Source of the DNA: Streptomyces sp. ASQP_92
GTDB lineage: Bacteria > Actinomycetota > Actinomycetes > Streptomycetales > Streptomycetaceae
Length of the DNA: 64,000 nt
Assembly: GCF_025399895.1 (NCBI RefSeq)
Contig: NZ_JAODUA010000012.1
Coordinates: 62,001 to 126,000 of the forward strand
Reading direction: 5' to 3'
The notes beneath the pieces are model-generated. The model saw only the letters and a list, made by a program, of their open reading frames with translations, made no database searches and was not told the origin of the DNA. Positions 1 through 8,606 of this stretch are shown in pieces (position 1 is the first letter of the stretch; each line of letters begins with the position of its first letter). Made by a program: the position numbers and the translations under genes.

Positions 1-1
1 C

Positions 2-880
2 GCGGGGCGCGCCACCGTCCGCGCGTCCCGCACGCCTAAGTCGGCGGATTACGGGACCAGTTGGGCCCTCAGGGCGCAGGAGGCGCGGAGCGAGGAGGCC
101 CGGGAGTACGGCACGCGCTGGGCGACCCAGACCGCGTATCTGCGCGGCGGCATGGACACCGCGACGCCCGCGCTCGGCATCCCCGTGTACGTTCCCGGCG
201 CCGCCGCCCTCCCGGACCAGGGCTCGGCCACCACTCTTTCCCTGCGGCTGCCGCCCGGCCCGGCGGCCCGCGAGAGCGACGAGTCGTTCCTGACGACCGT
301 CCTGTGGCTGCTGCTCGGGCTCGCGGCCGGCCTGTTCTGGGTGCCCCTGTCGCGCGCCGCGGACCCGCACGGCGGCGACCTCGACGGCACCGGTCTGCTG
401 CGCGCCCTGCCGCCGGTGAGCCTGACGGCCGGGGTCCTGCTCATCGTGGTGTGCAGCGGGGCGGTGTCGCTGTACCGGCCGTGTCCGGGGCTTCTCGCGG
501 CGGGCCTGTGCGTGACGGTGGCCGCGCTGCACACCGCGCCGGTCATTCTGGGCGTACCCCCCGACCCGCTGTCGGGCCCGTGGCACGCCCCGCTGACCCG
601 CTTCCTCGCCGAGACCGCGGGCCTGGCCACGCCCGAGGCCGTGGAGCGCTGGCTGCCGCCGGTACTGCAGGTGCTCTGCCTGGCTCTGGTGACGGTGGCG
701 CTGCGCGCGCTGGGGGCGCACTGGCGCGTCACCGCGGTCGCGGTCTGGACCCTGGCGGTCAGCGCCTGGGCCGCGCAGCACGCGTTCGCGGGGGTGGGGG
801 TGCCGGTGTTCGTGGGCTTGTGCGGGGTGACGGGGGGTGCGGTGGGTTGCCGGGGGCGGCGGGGTCGGGGGCGGGGGTGA
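2..880 (+). CDS. Membrane protein, 5'-truncated by the window edge
   Basis: The reading frame is open from base 2 to a TGA at 878-880, giving 292 residues with no start in the window upstream of an internal ATG at 152. The visible N-terminal part is hydrophilic (residues 1-100), followed by about five hydrophobic segments (around 100-120, 140-158, 163-182, 222-240 and 245-275) separated by a polar loop rich in Pro. I do not recognise a family. An extracytoplasmic N-terminal region followed by a membrane bundle would fit an envelope protein, which agrees with the polysaccharide genes that converge on it. The last residues are a run of Gly/Arg codons in low-complexity GC sequence. It ends 22 bases before the stop of the convergent small membrane gene. 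The coding frame is convincing, the function unknown. Confidence 0.7.
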   Translation, partial: AGRATVRASRTPKSADYGTSWALRAQEARSEEAREYGTRWATQTAYLRGGMDTATPALGIPVYVPGAAALPDQGSATTLSLRLPPGPAARESDESFLTTVLWLLLGLAAGLFWVPLSRAADPHGGDLDGTGLLRALPPVSLTAGVLLIVVCSGAVSLYRPCPGLLAAGLCVTVAALHTAPVILGVPPDPLSGPWHAPLTRFLAETAGLATPEAVERWLPPVLQVLCLALVTVALRALGAHWRVTAVAVWTLAVSAWAAQHAFAGVGVPVFVGLCGVTGGAVGCRGRRGRGRG

Positions 881-902
881 CGGGCCGGCCCTATGCGCCG
901 GT

Positions 903-1304
903 TCAGCCACGGGGATCGGTTCTGGGCCGCTTCGTCCGCTCGGCGGCGCCTCGGGTCGCGGCCGGCAGGGGCAGCCCGGGGAAGGCGCAGGCGACGGTGG
1001 AGAAGGCAGCCAGCGAGACGAGGAAGGCGGTCGTCGAGAAGCCGTGCACGAGAAAGAGGCAGGTGGACACGAGGGCGTCCAGCGACAGGCTCAGGGGGGC
1101 CGCCAGGGCGAGGGCCTCCAGGCGGGCGCCGGGGCGCAGGGTGGGGGGCTGCGGGTAGAGCAGGGCGGAGCCGGGGCCGAGGGTGGTGAAGAGGAGTACG
1201 GGGATCCAGCGGGCTGGGCTCGGGGCGGGTAGCGCGGTGCCGGCGAGGGCGGCCCAGCCTGAGATCGCCACGGCGGCTCTGGTCCAGTTCTGGGTGGGGC
1301 TCAT
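903..1304 (-). CDS. Small membrane protein, unknown function
   Basis: This 133-residue protein starts at an ATG preceded by GGGAGG with a 5-base gap, a good ribosome binding site that fixes the start. Four hydrophobic stretches (about residues 9-25, 33-50, 65-85 and 88-112) make it a small integral membrane protein; the C-terminal 20 residues are basic and hydrophilic. It is the last gene of the leftward envelope cluster, lying beyond a block of intergenic repeats that separates it from the large membrane protein gene. I do not recognise a family. It could be an accessory subunit of the polysaccharide machinery, but that is inferred only from position. Confidence 0.55.
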   Translation of the reverse strand: MSPTQNWTRAAVAISGWAALAGTALPAPSPARWIPVLLFTTLGPGSALLYPQPPTLRPGARLEALALAAPLSLSLDALVSTCLFLVHGFSTTAFLVSLAAFSTVACAFPGLPLPAATRGAAERTKRPRTDPRG

Positions 1305-1349
1305 GGTGACCTCCCGGTCGTGGGTGTCGCGTCTACGCCGTACGTGGCC

Positions 1350-1965
1350 GGTCGCGCAGTTCCCCCGCGCCCCTCAACCCTCTCGACCCTGCGGGCCGTG
1401 CTCGCTTTTCGCGCAGTTCCCCGCGCCCCCTGAAAACCCCCTCTCGGCTGCGGACCGTGCCCGCGTCTCGCGCAGTTCCCCGCGCCCCCAAAAACCTGCC
1501 TCCGTCCGCGAACCGTGCCCGCTTCTCGCGCAGTTCCCCGCGCCCCTAACCCCGCTCGATCCTGCGGACCGTGCCCGCTACTCGCGCAGTTCCCCGCGCC
1601 CCTCAACCCTCTCGACCCTGCGGACCGTGGTCGCTACTCGCGCAGTTCCCCGCGCCCCTGGCGGGGTCGGTGCTGGCCCGCATCGGGGCATTTCAGCCCG
1701 TCATGGGGGTCCCCCCTGGCCCTTAAGGCCTTGGGGGAGATTGAGGACGAGCGCCCTTCAGGCGCGAACGGGGGTGCAGGGGGCGGAGCCCCCGCCCGAG
1801 GGTGCTGGGGCACCTTCAGCCCGTCCGGCGATTGAGGACGAGCGCCGTTCAGGCGCGATACGGGGTCTGGGGCGGAGCCCCAGGAGGGCCGGAACCAGCC
1901 AACCCGTTGCACGGGCGGGTGGGTGGGCGAGGGGCCCGGGGGCTGGGGCGGAGCCCCAGGGGGTG
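1350..1965. repeat. Composite intergenic repeat, copy 1 (six module A, two to three module B)
   Basis: Six copies of the core GCGCAGTTCCCCGCGCCCCT lie near 1352, 1411, 1470, 1528, 1584 and 1640, spaced about 56-59 bases and joined by a conserved linker (around CTGCGGACCGTGCCCGCT). From about 1660 a second module follows twice: TTTCAGCCCGTC, then TTGAGGACGAGCGCC, a short GCGCC/GGCGC hairpin, and the palindromic TGGGGCGGAGCCCCA. The right half is read as the C-terminal end of the gene at 1634-3868. The same two modules recur at five other places in the window. Confidence 0.9.
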
Positions 1966-3868
1966 GGGGGACGTATTGGAGGACGGTTCCGTAGCGGGAG
2001 CGGTCGAGCACCCGGAACCGGGGGGACGCCTCGAGCTTCGTCCTGAGCTCGGCGAAGCCCCCCGCCGGCAACAACCCCTCCCCCGCCGTATAGACGTCCT
2101 GCGTCCGCGTGAGGACGAAGTACACCGGCCGCCCGTCCCGCGGCAGCCCCGGCTCCAGATATCCCACCGGATCCCGCAGCATGATCGCGTTCTGCGGCTC
2201 CTCCTGTTCCGCCACGTACCAGTGCTCCAACTGGTCGTAGCGGCGCAGCGCCTGGGGGAAGGAGCCGGTGACGGCCAGGATCATCGAGCCCCGGGGCGCG
2301 GTGTCCAGGATCTTGGTCACCATCGCCGTCTCGGCGGGCGGGGTGTAGTACATCCGCTCCTTGCCGTAGTACGCGGGCACGAATCCGGCGACGAGCAGGA
2401 CGAGCACCAGCGGCAGCGCGACGGCCGCGGCCCGCCGCCGCGCAACGGAGCCGGCCCGCCCGCGCCGCCCGCCCACTCCCGCCGGCACCAGCGCTGCCGC
2501 GGCGAAGAACGCCGCGCCGGGCAGCCCGAACAGATAGACCCGGAAGAGCATTTCGCCGCCGTAGTCGTTGACGGCGAACAGCGGGACCGGCGCCACCGAG
2601 ACCAGGAGCAGCGGCAGCGCGCTCCTGGTCAGCCGGCGCCGCAGGACGACCGCGACCGCGGCGAGCGCCGCGACCACCAGGACCATCACGATGTCGGCCC
2701 GGCCCTGCACCACGGGCCCGGGGCCGGTGAGTTCACCGGCGTACCCGGCCCGGGAGTTGTTGAGGAGGTTGCCCACGGACTCCTTCAGGGAGGCGAGCGT
2801 CTCCACGAACAGAGGGCGGCCCATCGTGACGTCCCAGATCAGCATGATCACGGCGGTGACGACGAGCAGCCCCGGGTTGCGGTAGCGCCGGGTCAGATTG
2901 AGCGCGAGCAGGGCGACGCACAGCATCACCGGGGTGAGCTGGTGGGTGAAGTTGATGGCGGCGATCAGCGGGGCCAGGATCACGACGCAGACGGCCCGCT
3001 GACGCCTGGTGGTGGGCGGCGGAACGGTGGCCGCCGCCGGGTCGAGGTGGGCCCGCGAGCGCAGTCCGCCCGCGGCCCGGGGGCGTACGAAATGGCGGAA
3101 CACCACGGCGAGCACCGACAGGTCCAGGATCAGCGCCAAGCCCTGCGGCGAGAAGTAGTCCTGGCCGACCCAGTTGGCGACCTCGAAGATCCACACCCCG
3201 GTCCACACCAGGCGCCAGTCCTCGGCGAAGGTGCGGTAGATCAGCACGAGTACCGGGATGAGGACGACGCCGTAGAACAGCGGGGCCCAGTTGAGGTACG
3301 AGGTCGCGGCGTCCACGCCGAAGGCGCGCACCAGGCCCGCGTTGAGGGTGAAGAAGCCGGGCCACTGATCGTACGCCGCCATGTTGCCGGAGAGCGGCAC
3401 GTCCGGCCGCAGTTCCTGGTTGGCCAGCAGATGGCTGACCACCGCGTCGTGCTTGGACGCCCACGGGTAGCGCACCGAGTCGTACAGGATCGCGGGGGGT
3501 GCCTTGAGGGCGAACAGCAGCGCGATGCCGTAGAGGCCCGGCCACCAGGGCGCGGTACCCGCCCGCCGCAGACTGACGACGAAGCCCCCGGTCAGCACGG
3601 CGAGGGAGAGGTAGAAGGCGGCGGGCAGCCGGTCGATCAGGCCCCAGTCCCCCATGTGCCGGTAGTCGATGTGCCCCAGTGCGTACGTCCACAGTGCGGT
3701 CGCCGCCGCCAACGGGAGCCAGGTGAAGAGGACTTGAGGGGACATCAGATGGGCCAGGCGCAGGCTTTCGCGGGCTCTCGACCGGCCGCCCGCCGCTTGT
3801 TCCCCGGCCGCGTCCTCGGGGGCCCGTAGCGCACTGCCCCCGGCCGGCGTCGGCACACGTTGCTGCAC
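1634..3868 (-). CDS. Large polytopic membrane protein of a polysaccharide cluster, C-terminus extended into repeat DNA
   Basis: 744 residues from a GTG with GGGGGAG seven bases upstream. After a hydrophilic N-terminus (about 1-45) come roughly twelve membrane segments between residues 48 and 500, with a long extracytoplasmic loop early in the protein, then a soluble domain of about 130 residues (around 505-640). The plan resembles GT-C-type glycosyltransferases and other actinobacterial membrane proteins of exopolysaccharide clusters; I cannot assign a substrate. From about residue 640 the chain turns into Pro/Arg/Gly-rich sequence that is simply translated intergenic repeat (modules B and A), so the original stop codon appears to have been lost or displaced. 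It lies 183 bases downstream of the deacetylase gene in the same direction and is probably cotranscribed with it. Confidence 0.8.
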   Translation of the reverse strand: MQQRVPTPAGGSALRAPEDAAGEQAAGGRSRARESLRLAHLMSPQVLFTWLPLAAATALWTYALGHIDYRHMGDWGLIDRLPAAFYLSLAVLTGGFVVSLRRAGTAPWWPGLYGIALLFALKAPPAILYDSVRYPWASKHDAVVSHLLANQELRPDVPLSGNMAAYDQWPGFFTLNAGLVRAFGVDAATSYLNWAPLFYGVVLIPVLVLIYRTFAEDWRLVWTGVWIFEVANWVGQDYFSPQGLALILDLSVLAVVFRHFVRPRAAGGLRSRAHLDPAAATVPPPTTRRQRAVCVVILAPLIAAINFTHQLTPVMLCVALLALNLTRRYRNPGLLVVTAVIMLIWDVTMGRPLFVETLASLKESVGNLLNNSRAGYAGELTGPGPVVQGRADIVMVLVVAALAAVAVVLRRRLTRSALPLLLVSVAPVPLFAVNDYGGEMLFRVYLFGLPGAAFFAAAALVPAGVGGRRGRAGSVARRRAAAVALPLVLVLLVAGFVPAYYGKERMYYTPPAETAMVTKILDTAPRGSMILAVTGSFPQALRRYDQLEHWYVAEQEEPQNAIMLRDPVGYLEPGLPRDGRPVYFVLTRTQDVYTAGEGLLPAGGFAELRTKLEASPRFRVLDRSRYGTVLQYVPPPPGAPPQPPGPSPTHPPVQRVGWFRPSWGSAPDPVSRLNGARPQSPDGLKVPQHPRAGAPPPAPPFAPEGRSSSISPKALRARGDPHDGLKCPDAGQHRPRQGRGELRE

Positions 3869-4051
3869 AGTGCGACTCCCCCCGCCAATGTGGTCGCGGC
3901 CGTCACGCCGCCGTCCCCGGCTGTCTCCCGACGATCCCGCGAAGGTGCCGCCGACGTCTCCCGAATACCGGCTAAAGGTTCCCCGCGCGGCCTCTTGGGG
4001 CGAAAGAGACGTACAGGAACGCTCCTTCGTCGCCCCCGCCGCGCCGGGCCG

Positions 4052-4882
4052 TCACCCGGCGAAGACGGGGCCCTTCACCCAGGCCCTGGTCCGCCGGTAG
4101 AACCGCCAACCCACCGTCCGGGGCGCGTCGTTGTATGGGGCGGCCCGCGCGCCCTCCCCCCGCATCCACGCCGCGACGTCGGCGAGCGTGTGGCGGCGGC
4201 GCACGATGAGCCGGGCGATGCGGTACGACTCGTCGCGCTCCGAGCTGAACGCGTGCCGCACCGCGGCGCCCGTCGCATAGCCCGCGGCCCGCGCGGCCCT
4301 GCGCACGGCCGGGCTGTTGTAGCCGTGTGGGTAGGCGAGGTGGCGGATCCGGTGCCCCAGCGCGTCCTCCAACTCGGCCTTGGACTGGGTGAGTTCACGT
4401 CGCAGGGCGGCCCCCGCGAGGGTGTCGAGCTGGGGGTGCGAGACGGTGTGCCCGCCCACCTCGATCCCGTACTCCTCCAGGATCCGCGCCTGGCCCAGGG
4501 GCATCATCGGCGCGGGCGGCAGCAGGCTCCGCCCCCGGGGCGTGATCGCACCGGTGGTGAGATAGGCGGTGGCGGGCAGGGCGCGGGCGGCGAGCGCCTC
4601 GGCGGTACGGCCCGGCAGGTCGGCGAAGCCGTCGTCGAAGGTGAGCACGACCGGCCGGGGCGGCAGCGGAGCCGTTCCCGCGAAGTGGGCGGCGAGCGCG
4701 CCGACGGTCACCGGCGTACGCCCGCTGTCGCGTATCACGTCGAGCTGGGCCGCGAACTGCCGTGGTGTGACGGTGAATTCGGCGATCCAGCGGGGCGGCT
4801 CGTCCATCACCGCGTGGTACAGCAGCACCGGGATGCGGGATGCCGCGGCGCTCCTGGCGCCGCCTTCCGTGACGGTGCTCAT
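4052..4882 (-). CDS. Polysaccharide deacetylase family protein (NodB homology)
   Basis: 276 residues. It removes N- or O-acyl groups from sugar polymers, as expected of carbohydrate esterase family 4. The NodB-type motifs are visible: TFDDG at 81-85 (catalytic Asp plus metal-binding Asp), an HTVSH motif near 143-148 that supplies two metal His, and a later AYPHG motif. The N-terminal strand LLYHAV is typical of these enzymes. The ATG overlaps the stop of the glycosyltransferase gene (ATGA), which fixes the start and argues for translational coupling. There is no clear signal peptide, so the site of action is uncertain. It probably edits the glycan built by the neighbouring glycosyltransferase. 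Confidence 0.88.
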   Translation of the reverse strand: MSTVTEGGARSAAASRIPVLLYHAVMDEPPRWIAEFTVTPRQFAAQLDVIRDSGRTPVTVGALAAHFAGTAPLPPRPVVLTFDDGFADLPGRTAEALAARALPATAYLTTGAITPRGRSLLPPAPMMPLGQARILEEYGIEVGGHTVSHPQLDTLAGAALRRELTQSKAELEDALGHRIRHLAYPHGYNSPAVRRAARAAGYATGAAVRHAFSSERDESYRIARLIVRRRHTLADVAAWMRGEGARAAPYNDAPRTVGWRFYRRTRAWVKGPVFAG

Positions 4883-6330
4883 CGCGCCGTCTCCCACGGC
4901 GGCCGGTGGCCGCGCACCCGGCGCCGGGCGCGCAGATAGCCGAGCGGCCCGTACAGCATGCCCCTGCGCTCCAGGCGGGACAGCGAGCGCGGCCAGGGGT
5001 GGCTCCGCGAGCCGTGCTCGCCGGGCACGGACGGGGACCCGTCGGCGCGGTGGGCGCTGATCGCGAGCGCGTGCGCGAGACCGCGCGGCACCCGGGCCAG
5101 CAGGGCGGGCAGCAGCGCCGGGCGGCGGGCGATGATCGCGGTGAGGTAGGCGGTGAGCCCGGCGCCGTATCCGTACGCCTGGTTCTCCAGGTCCCGCCAG
5201 GTCTCGCGGTGGTGGTGCCACACCAGCGCCTCGGGCGTGTAGCTGAGGCGGTGGCCCGCGACGACGATCCGGGCGAAGGCGTACAGGTCGTCGCCGCCCC
5301 TCGCCGGGGTTCCGGTGCCGGTCGCCGGGTCGAAGCCGCCGACCGCGCGCAGGGCGGCCGCGCGGAAGGCCATGTTGGCCCCGGAGCCGAAGCGGCCCGC
5401 GGTGAAGGGGAACAGCGGCTCGTCGGCCGGGGGTCTGCGCGGGTCGAAGTGGCGGGGCGCGAAGCCCTTGGTGAAGCCGCCGTGGCTCTCCAGGAGGATC
5501 TGCGCGGGCGTGGTGAGCCGGGCGGGCAGGATCAGGCCGGTGACACAGCCCAGCTCGGCGTCGCCCGCGAAGGGCGCGGCCAGCGCGGACAGCCAGCGCC
5601 GGTCGGCGATCACGTCGTCGTCGGTGAACGCGAGGATCTCGCCCCGCGCGGCCGCGACGCCCCGGTTGTGGGCGGCGGCCAGGCCCGGCACGGGCTCGGC
5701 GACGTAGCGGACACCGAGCGCGGCGTAGTGCCGCTCGACGAGTGCGCGGGTCTGGTCGGTGACGGGGTTGTTGTCGACGACGAGGATCTCGTAGTCGGGG
5801 TGGTCCTGTTCGAGCAACGAGTCCAGTGCGCGGGCGAGTTGACCGGCCCGCTCCCTCGTGGCCACGACGACGCTCGTGCGCGGCGGAACCGGCGCGGGCG
5901 CGGGTGCCTCGGCGGGCACCAACCCGGTGAGCTGTGCGCGGGCCGCGCCCGCGAGCACCTCGGCCGCGTCGTCACCCTGCCCGATCCGTCCGAGCACCGT
6001 CCCGACCGGCCGCCCTCGCAGCCTGACCAGGACGTACGCCTCGCCGGGCCCGATCGGCGGGCCGCCCGGCGCGGGCCGCAGGGACAGCACGCCCCCGTCG
6101 AGCCCGTCGAGATCCAGCTCTCCTACGCCGATGCCCTGTCCGCCACCCCGCCCCGCATTCCGTTCGCCGCCCTGCCCGCTGCCGGGCCCGATGCCCTGCC
6201 CGGCACCCCGCCCCGCATTCCGTTCGCCGCCCTGCCCGATGTCGGGCCCGATGCCCTGCCCGGCACCCCGCCGTCTCGCGAGGCTCCCGGCCTGCGGCGG
6301 CTTCGCTGTGTGTGAGGTCCGCTTCGACAC
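4879..6330 (-). CDS. Glycosyltransferase family 2
   Basis: 483 residues. A GT-A fold glycosyltransferase: TSVVVATRERAGQL begins the nucleotide-binding strand near residue 150, DNNP and the metal-binding FTDDD motif follow (around 185 and 233), and the acceptor-side GGDDLYAF motif lies near 345. It transfers a sugar from a nucleotide-sugar donor to a growing glycan or lipid acceptor on the cytoplasmic face. The first 65 residues are unusual: Gly/Gln/Arg-rich, nearly three copies of a 20-residue repeat. A start further in cannot be excluded. Its stop overlaps the deacetylase start, and it lies 64 bases below the acyltransferase gene, so these genes look like one operon. Confidence 0.88.
   Translation of the reverse strand: MSKRTSHTAKPPQAGSLARRRGAGQGIGPDIGQGGERNAGRGAGQGIGPGSGQGGERNAGRGGGQGIGVGELDLDGLDGGVLSLRPAPGGPPIGPGEAYVLVRLRGRPVGTVLGRIGQGDDAAEVLAGAARAQLTGLVPAEAPAPAPVPPRTSVVVATRERAGQLARALDSLLEQDHPDYEILVVDNNPVTDQTRALVERHYAALGVRYVAEPVPGLAAAHNRGVAAARGEILAFTDDDVIADRRWLSALAAPFAGDAELGCVTGLILPARLTTPAQILLESHGGFTKGFAPRHFDPRRPPADEPLFPFTAGRFGSGANMAFRAAALRAVGGFDPATGTGTPARGGDDLYAFARIVVAGHRLSYTPEALVWHHHRETWRDLENQAYGYGAGLTAYLTAIIARRPALLPALLARVPRGLAHALAISAHRADGSPSVPGEHGSRSHPWPRSLSRLERRGMLYGPLGYLRARRRVRGHRPPWETAR
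6130..6272. repeat. 60-bp tandem repeat inside the glycosyltransferase N-terminus
   Basis: Two full copies and one partial copy of a 60-base unit starting GATGCCCTG (6130-6189, 6190-6249, 6250-6272) differ at only a few bases. They encode a 20-residue repeat built around GQGIGP and GQGGERNAGR on the minus strand. The length keeps the frame, so copy number could vary without breaking the gene. Confidence 0.9.
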
Positions 6331-6394
6331 TGTGTTTCCCCCGTGCTCCCTGTCCCGTGGAGGCCTCGACGGCCGGGCCGCCCCGCGCGGGCCG

Positions 6395-7570
6395 CTACTT
6401 TCCGGTGGGCTGCCCGCCGGTGCGGGGCCGGCCCTCGCGCGACCAGCCGTCGCGCACCCGCCCCGCCCGCTTGAGACCGCGCTGCGCGAACGCGGCGAGC
6501 CTCGGCCGTTCCCGTACGAAGCCGTGGGCGCGGCGGGAGGGTTCCCGGCCGATCCAGTGCAGCACCGCGCCCGCGCCGGGCCGCGTGTACGCCCCCTCGT
6601 ACACCGGGATCTCGCCGGTCTTCAGCGCGTCCTTGTACTCGGCGGCCCCCCGGCCGAGGTCCAGCGTCCCGATGCCCGCCGCGGCCGCCGCCTCGGCCAT
6701 GCGCAGATGCATCACCAGGCCCGGCGAGTACTTCGCGAACTCCGGGTCGTACGCCGGGAACCAGCAGGCCAGGAGCGTGCGCGAGCGCAGTCCGAAGTGC
6801 GCGGCGACCGGCCGGCCTCCCGCGTACAGCACGGAGAGCACCCCCGAGCAGCCGGGCGCGCGGGTGTGGGCGAGCTGGTGCACCAGGGAGGCGATCCAGT
6901 CCTTGGCGAACCGATCGCGGCGCCCGGTGCGGCGGTACTGCGCCGACTTCCACTCCATGAGCCGGGCCAGCGCCGCCGGGTCCCGCTCGTCGAAGACGAA
7001 CCGGACCTCCCCGGCCTGCCGGCCGAGCCTGCGTTCCTTGGCGGTGGTGGTCCTGAGGAACTTCGGCGACCGCAGGCGAAGGGCCGCCTCGTACGCCGCG
7101 TACCCCGCCCCGACATCGATCACGAAGGAGGCGTACTCGGCGGCCGCGTCCGGCACGAACAGCGACTGCCCGGCCTCCAGATTGTCGAACTCCCACGCCG
7201 ACAGTCCGCAGCGACGCATCAACTCACCTCTGGCGAGCGCGAGTTGATGCGACCCGATCACGCCCTGCCGGTCCGATACACCGAACCCGATGGCACGGCC
7301 CCGCCCCAACGCGCCCCTCTCGTACGGGAAGAACCCGGCGGGCTCCCCTCCGTCGTACAGGACGGCCACCCGCGCCGAGGAGCGCACCCGGCCGACCGCC
7401 AGGGTGAACTCCGGCTCCATGAAAGGGTTCTCCGGCGTTTGAGCCTTCGCCCGCAGCTCCCGCCAGATCTCCAGATGCCCGGCGCTCAGATCGCCGGGCC
7501 GCACCACCCGGATCCGGCCCGCCGCCCCCTCGACGCCGCCCCTGGCGCGCGGACTTCGCAGACTGCCCAC
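6395..7570 (-). CDS. FemAB/GNAT-like acyltransferase of the envelope cluster
   Basis: 391 residues from a GTG with GGGGGG four bases upstream; a longer frame runs upstream to 7846 but consists of low-complexity Pro/Arg sequence and crosses the promoter region, so I reject it. The C-terminal half carries the acetyltransferase fold seen in FemAB and BioF2-like proteins of exopolysaccharide clusters, with the characteristic stretch where substrate-binding residues are followed by AAHFGLRS and by LDLGRGAAEYKDALKTG. Such enzymes add acyl or aminoacyl groups to envelope polymers or lipid-linked sugars. It is the first gene of the leftward operon. The precise acyl donor cannot be read from sequence. 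Confidence 0.8.
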   Translation of the reverse strand: MGSLRSPRARGGVEGAAGRIRVVRPGDLSAGHLEIWRELRAKAQTPENPFMEPEFTLAVGRVRSSARVAVLYDGGEPAGFFPYERGALGRGRAIGFGVSDRQGVIGSHQLALARGELMRRCGLSAWEFDNLEAGQSLFVPDAAAEYASFVIDVGAGYAAYEAALRLRSPKFLRTTTAKERRLGRQAGEVRFVFDERDPAALARLMEWKSAQYRRTGRRDRFAKDWIASLVHQLAHTRAPGCSGVLSVLYAGGRPVAAHFGLRSRTLLACWFPAYDPEFAKYSPGLVMHLRMAEAAAAAGIGTLDLGRGAAEYKDALKTGEIPVYEGAYTRPGAGAVLHWIGREPSRRAHGFVRERPRLAAFAQRGLKRAGRVRDGWSREGRPRTGGQPTGK

Positions 7571-7725
7571 TTCGACCCCCCGGTCTCCCCCGAGCCCCGC
7601 TGAACCTGGACGGTACCGGTCGATTTCGCCCGACGGTAGGTACGGCGGCGCGGTTTGTGACCGTCCGGTGAAGCTCGGGACGGCATCGTCATGCCGGGCC
7701 TTTCCCGGTGCGGCGACGGCGGGGG

Positions 7726-7799
7726 CGGACGGGCCGGACGGGGCCCGGAGGGGCGGGTGGGTCGGACGGGCTGGACGGGGCCCGGAGGGGCGGGTGGGG
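7726..7799. repeat. 37-bp direct repeat, two copies
   Basis: Two near-identical 37-base units (starting CGGACGGG; 7726-7762 and 7763-7799) lie in the divergent intergenic region between the acyltransferase gene and the Imm1-like gene. They differ at very few bases. They are very GC-rich and contain no reading frame that I believe. Confidence 0.7.
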
Positions 7800-7810
7800 G
7801 CGCCCCGCGC

Positions 7811-7834
7811 GAGCTCATGAGCTCCTCGTGAGCT
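7811..7834. promoter_or_regulatory. Candidate operator: interleaved palindromes
   Basis: GAGCTCATGAGCTC (7811-7824) is a perfect 14-base palindrome. Its right half also pairs with a second GAGCT at 7830-7834 across five bases, so two overlapping inverted repeats end directly before the start of the Imm1-like gene. That position suits a repressor site. The binding protein is unknown. Confidence 0.4.
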
Positions 7835-7844
7835 AATGCAAGGC

Positions 7845-8156
7845 ATGAGCTACTTCATGACCGATCTGTCGGGCACGTCCGTCGAGGAGCCCGACGAGGC
7901 GACGATGCGCACGATCCTCGACGGCCTGGCCGACGCCGACGACGAGCACCCCGATGTCTCCCTCACCCATGAGAACGGCTGGTCCCTGAGCGCCTTCCCG
8001 AGCGGCGAGCTGCTCTGGCTCCTGTGGGAGAACCTGGACGAGCCGGACGCGCCCCCGCGCCAGCTCTCGGGCGTGTCCAAGGACGAGGTGCTGCGGCTGT
8101 TCGGCCTGCTGGCGAAGGGGGAGACGGAGGAGATCGAGCGCCGGGCCGCCTCGTGA
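7845..8156 (+). CDS. Small acidic protein, Imm1-like
   Basis: 103 residues, strongly acidic, no signal peptide or membrane segment. The order of features (EEPDEATMRTILDGL helix, then VSLTHENGWSLSAF and GELLWLLWEN strands, then an acidic C-terminal helix) resembles the Imm1 family of actinobacterial immunity proteins, but I judge this only by eye. An ATG nine bases upstream (7836) is also possible; neither has a good ribosome binding site. It stands alone, with no toxin gene beside it, so if it is an immunity protein it is an orphan here. A household function is equally possible. Confidence 0.55.
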   Translation: MSYFMTDLSGTSVEEPDEATMRTILDGLADADDEHPDVSLTHENGWSLSAFPSGELLWLLWENLDEPDAPPRQLSGVSKDEVLRLFGLLAKGETEEIERRAAS

Positions 8157-8606
8157 GCGAGCGGCCCTGAACGGTCCGGCCCTCGCTCCCCGAGGGGCGC
8201 GGGGCGCATATCCATGAGGCGATCGCGCTTCCGTGCGCCTTCCCCTCCCCGGAACCGGCCCCCCGCCCCACGCGCGTCTCAGGGCAGGTAACCGGAAGGC
8301 GCAACGGTCCGGGGAGGGCCGCGCGGGTCCAGGGGGTGCGGCCTACGGAGAAGAGGCCGTGGCAGCGGAGTCTGTGGGTGACGGTGTGCACGGCGGCAGT
8401 GCTGCCGGCCGTCGTCGGGGTGCCGGATCCGGCGGTGCCCGAGCCCACGGTGACCATGACGGCGACGGCCGCCGCGGTCGGCTCCGCGCCTCTGGTTCCA
8501 CGCCGGGGCCCGGCGCTTCCACGCCATTGGCCGGGCCCCTCCACTCCACCGCGACGCCGTCGCTGGTGGCCCGCCCGGAGTGGCGGGCCGCGCCGGCGTG
8601 AACGGC
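8157..8606. other. 450-base region with no convincing gene
   Basis: It lies between the convergent ends of the Imm1-like gene and hutI. A plus-strand frame beginning near 8336 has a signal-like hydrophobic stretch but no ribosome binding site and runs 119 bases into hutI antisense, so I do not accept it. I see no strong terminator hairpin or repeat. Confidence 0.5.

Noticed and set aside
1350..1660. Module A array as a CRISPR array
   Set aside because: The sequences between cores are themselves conserved, so they are not unique spacers, and there are no cas genes.
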